Positions 60,315 to 64,000 of a DNA stretch of 64,000 nt are shown here, piece after piece. Position numbers and translations under genes: made by a program. Position 1 is the first letter of the stretch. Each line of letters begins with the position of its first letter. Location of the stretch: assembly GCA_003864495.1 (NCBI GenBank), contig ML133422.1:803057-867056 (forward strand). The letters run 5' to 3'. This DNA comes from Nemopilema nomurai. Its lineage: Eukaryota > Cnidaria > Scyphozoa > Rhizostomeae > Rhizostomatidae. The notes beneath the pieces were generated by a model. The model was given only the letters and a program-made list of their open reading frames with translations, was not told where the DNA came from and did not search any database.

Positions 60315-63300
60315 TTCAACGCTATTTCGGAATTCGTCATTTGATATGAACACATCGACGCATGCGTCATACCCACTTCCTCTCCTCTCCATAAAAGCAT
60401 CCGCCAGGTCTACGATGGCTTAAGGCCAGCCTGCCGCGATTAAGAGCCCCCAAACGGCACTCAAATTTTGGAGAGACCAGCTCCTAATTTGTTTGTTAGA
60501 ATAGAGTTGGCTTGACTCGAAAACCACCCCTGTTTTGACATCGGGCATTTTGATTTAGTCTTCTCCGCAAAAAGCACAGTTAAGGATCAAGTCTTTTCAA
60601 TGGACACAACATAAATTTTGTTTTGCAAAAAATTAATCAGGATGCAAAGAAATTAGGCTAAATTTCTTACTAGTTTGGCTTTTAAAAGCGTCTGTTTAGT
60701 GCATTCCTACTAAGAGGGAAATATTGGTTTCAGTGGTTGCATGGAGAACAGAGATGATACTTCACAGACTAGCGAATAAATATGTCCCAAGACAAGGGCT
60801 CCGACGCAGGTTGGAAAGTGGAGGGGCCAAGGAATATTTTAACAATCATAACAAAAGATATTTAGAAAAGCTTTATTGTTTTACAAAAAAGTGCGGGGGC
60901 CATGGCCCCCCCGGCCCCCCTTCGTCGGAGGCCCTGCAAAACTAAGTGGTGCAGTTGTCTACTATTTCACATTTTACAAGGCCCCATATTATAAAAGACA
61001 GAATAAAAATCAAACCTATAATTTGGTATGTCACTATGAAACTTCGCACTGTTAGCTGTTAGAAGCTGAGATGTTTTGTTTTCCTGTTTATAAATACCCT
61101 TGGCCCACGCATCAAAAAGGCGGGAAAACTTTGGCAAGAAGCGTTACCCAGAACTTCCAAACCCGAATTGTTTTCTTTTTGTCATGACCTTTGGAAATGT
61201 ACGTCTAGCTAATATTTTTTCTGCTCCATAGGCTTCTAAACCCTACTGCTACAAAGACGAAGCTTTGCTGACAAGCGATACTCCAAAATTGAACTTGAAA
61301 GCAAAGAAAAGGTAAATTTCTTGTGCTCTATGTATATTTGGTTGCTGAGAATATTTAAGGGTCCGCGAAATCGTAAAGGGCTCCCCTCTCCTGTTAGTCA
61401 AATAATCTCTACTTGAATACGCTGTAAAGGACATTCTAAAGAATGAACAGGGGCGCTTCGACACACAAAAATGTTTTGGACTCACTAAAATTTCTTAAGT
61501 TTCATTTCATTGTTTTTTCATCGACAAATTGCATTTACCTCATTTCCCTAAGGCCGTATACTTTTTTGTGCCTTTAATAGTCAAAACCTCCCTAGCTTAT
61601 TAGAGAAATTCAATATATAGAAACTGATAGTGCTCGCGTTTAATTAACGATTCGAAATTTGAAATTAAGTGCAATATGCTTTCCCTAACATACCACAAAG
61701 AATTTATATTGTATTGGTTTGGAAGACATCCCCCACCACTTTAGCCTGTAAATATACTCTTTTCTTTAAGAACCAGTAAATTCTTGTTCAGGCTGAATGT
61801 TTTCAATTTTTTCGAAACGCTGAGGCTGGATTGTTCTTTATTCGTTACAGACCTGGCAGCAAACGCACTTCATGTGGCTAGAATTCATGGGTAAATTCGA
61901 TTTGTACCCCCTGCTAAGATACCATGATTTTCCGCTAAGAACAGAAACGCCTGCAGCATTGGGTTATGGGAGGGGTGGGCAATTGTTCAGGGCAGTAGTT
62001 TAATCCTTTCGCTTTATTATAGTTTCTCCAATATCTTTATAATTTTGCACAACACCCCCCCCCCCCCCTCTATTAAACTCAAGCTACATTATGACTATGC
62101 TTTACAAACCTTATACCTCTATCTGCTTCAGTCAGAAGTCTAGCCAAGGGAGAGTGAATTGAGTAAATACTCTTAGCTTCGTCAACAAATCTAAAAAGAC
62201 GGTAATTCTTTTGTCAAATCATGCAAAAGATCGTCTGACAAACTGCTGAGACAATTATGTTTACGACTGTTGTCTACAAAAATACGACAGAGCTTGTTGA
62301 CTTCAGGAGCTGTCAGTTGTACGCCTCTGCAACCCCAGAATTAGAGTGAGGTCAGAGAACGGGACGCACGTGGCCAGTCAACCAGGTGTTGACACTTTCG
62401 TCATCAGACAAGATGTTTTGATGTGTCGTTTGTCCATGCCCTTGGGTTCCACTTCAATGAGCAATGCGTGTAAATATTAGCAGCCCATTTGTGCATTCCT
62501 CGTATCACCAAAACGCCTCTTCCTGTGTGTCACTTGGCACAATCACTGCTTACGCACACGAGCCGTCCTGATCATTTAATCTAACTACAAGTACGCCACG
62601 AACTTGAAAGAGGGGGGGGGGGGGATGGCTAATGAATTGAACTTGAATTGAGTAGCTCAAATCTGCTACATTTTATGGCTATATTGGAATTATTCTCTTC
62701 GCAAAAAGCGGGGGGCCCTGCAAGGTAGTGTCAGCATTGTCCAAAATCTTGTCCCTAGACACTTTTCAGCCTGTTTTATGATTTGAGGCTATGTTAAGTT
62801 ACCATATTCAAAATTGTACATTTTCCTGACAGAGTTCCAGCAAACTTCCTGGATTAAATATATGTGATCATTGACACATTTTTATGGGGACATATATTAT
62901 AGAATATATAAGAGAATCTGAAGTATCACCTAAAAAATTTTCATCAAGCAATCATCCTGAAAGATTTCCGATTATTTCTTAATCCAAAAAATAAACTTGT
63001 GTATGCACCTGAACTGACTTCTCTAACTTAAGTGTTGCAAAACACACATCTGCACAACAACACTCGAATTGATTTTCTATCAAGACTCTTATCGTGGAGT
63101 AACAATGGGGGCCTACAGAGACCCCCTTGGAAATCACCCCTGATCTTCGATGGCGTAACATGGATTATTTCTTAGGGTGGGGTTGGGGTGTAAAAGGGTA
63201 ATTTCTTTAAATGCGAATGAACTACCCACTTCTTTGAATTAAGTCTTTTCTGCAGATTTGTGCTTTTGTCAGGCCCCGAGCCGTGAAAATCACCCTCGCA

Positions 63301-64000
63301 CTTAAACCTCAAGTCATAGCCCTGCTGACTTCGTATGAATTGCTGCTGGTCATCCCAAGACTAGGCTTGGTCTTTTTTCGAATAGCTTTCTTTATGCAGA
63401 GAGCCCATTTCAAGTCAGAGAATGGTGGCTGTGCACCAAGATTCTGCTCCTCATCGACACTTCTTAGGCTTGACATTAAGTTAGACTCGCTCTCTCTGCT
63501 TCCTTGAAACCCCGGCATGGCCATGTCATTACATAACCAGCCTACGCTAATGAATCGAATTTGGTTTGCAAAAGGTCGAATTGCCTTCTCCAACGCTTTT
63601 TAATACACCTAACAAGTGGCTGCTCCTTTCAGCAAGACCGAATTGGAGAATACAGTCGTGACAAGAAAGTGCAAAGGTCTGTTTGTACGCTGGCAATTTG
63701 TCAGTTGCTGACTTTTTCGGACCTCTTGGTCAGTGTGGGTAACTAAGCATATGTAGCCATGGGGGATGTTATTTAGGGGCAACTTTATCAAAACATGCTA
63801 CGACATTCTCGTTTAGTCGCACTATTAGGTCAAGGAACAAAGCAGGGATTTGCGGTTTTCAACTCGCTCAGAAGAACGGGAAATAATATCATTTCTGAAT
63901 GATAAAGCCATACTTCTTTCTTGCAGAATAAATATCTGATGTCTTTGAGAGATGTTCGAATTTATGTAATTAAAACTTGAAGAATGCGCATAGTAAACTT
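60315..64000. other. Upstream and terminal region, no confirmed gene
   Basis: A GC-rich palindromic block (gggggccatggcccccc) near 60895-60915 looks like the end of a transposon. Poly-C (about 62048-62057) and poly-G (about 62611-62624) tracts occur. The only frame with mixed codon use is the one on the minus strand at 63309-63593. Nothing else is recognisable to the window end. Confidence 0.4.
63309..63593 (-). CDS. Possible exon, unknown product
   Basis: A 94-aa minus-strand frame ending at 63309, polar and Ser-rich, with SRESESNLMSSLRSVDEEQ and a basic KKAIRKKTK. It could be a cytosolic C-terminal tail exon beginning near 63508 after a tttcaag acceptor, with earlier exons beyond the window. 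No family can be assigned. Confidence 0.2.
   Translation of the reverse strand: MEKAIRPFANQIRFISVGWLCNDMAMPGFQGSRESESNLMSSLRSVDEEQNLGAQPPFSDLKWALCIKKAIRKKTKPSLGMTSSNSYEVSRAMT

Overview
The window is animal genomic DNA: AT-rich, with short exons, GT-AG introns, AATAAA signals, and many mini- and microsatellites and small non-autonomous transposons. An ApeC (apextrin) protein, an ancient-type phenylalanine hydroxylase, a divergent SOX factor and a collagen-Ig-fibrinogen receptor together suggest a cnidarian, most likely an anthozoan such as a coral or anemone. This assignment is inference; no ribosomal or mitochondrial marker is present.

Layout. (1) 430-4047 (+): six-exon gene for a secreted or membrane-anchored ApeC protein. 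(2) 6594-10688 (+): five-exon DERA, 321 aa, with a TIR element in its last intron. (3) 13500-26118 (+): fourteen-exon PAH, 451 aa, whose introns hold several tandem arrays, one of them made of TGACGTCA-containing 51-bp units. (4) 28636-36002 (+): AMN1-like leucine-rich-repeat gene, five exons, 256 aa. (5) About 30975-44281: a tandem segmental duplication of 6.1 and 7.2 kb. Each unit carries the last two AMN1 exons and, nested between them on the same strand, an intronless gene for a type II membrane protein with coiled coil, collagen, two Ig domains and a fibrinogen-related domain (FReD). Copy A is intact (607 aa). Copy B has a longer collagen region and one in-frame TGA. (6) 44282-58125: gene-poor, with a foldback element near 47.8-48.8 kb and a 38-bp minisatellite at 54.4-54.9 kb. 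(7) 59051-60151 (-): single-exon SOX gene with a TATA-like box upstream. (8) 60152-64000: no gene recognised with confidence.

The metabolic genes (DERA, PAH) are conventional: exon joins keep frame and lengths match the animal families. The most interesting locus is the nested, duplicated FReD receptor. The two copies are identical over long stretches, but nine amino-acid replacements cluster in the last about 60 residues, the part of FReDs that forms the ligand pocket. The collagen stalk differs by five 18-bp repeat units. This is the pattern expected of a young, diversifying recognition-receptor locus, although binding function is inferred and not shown.

All splice models were made by eye, from reading-frame continuity, splice consensus and remembered family architecture. 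No alignment or search was run.
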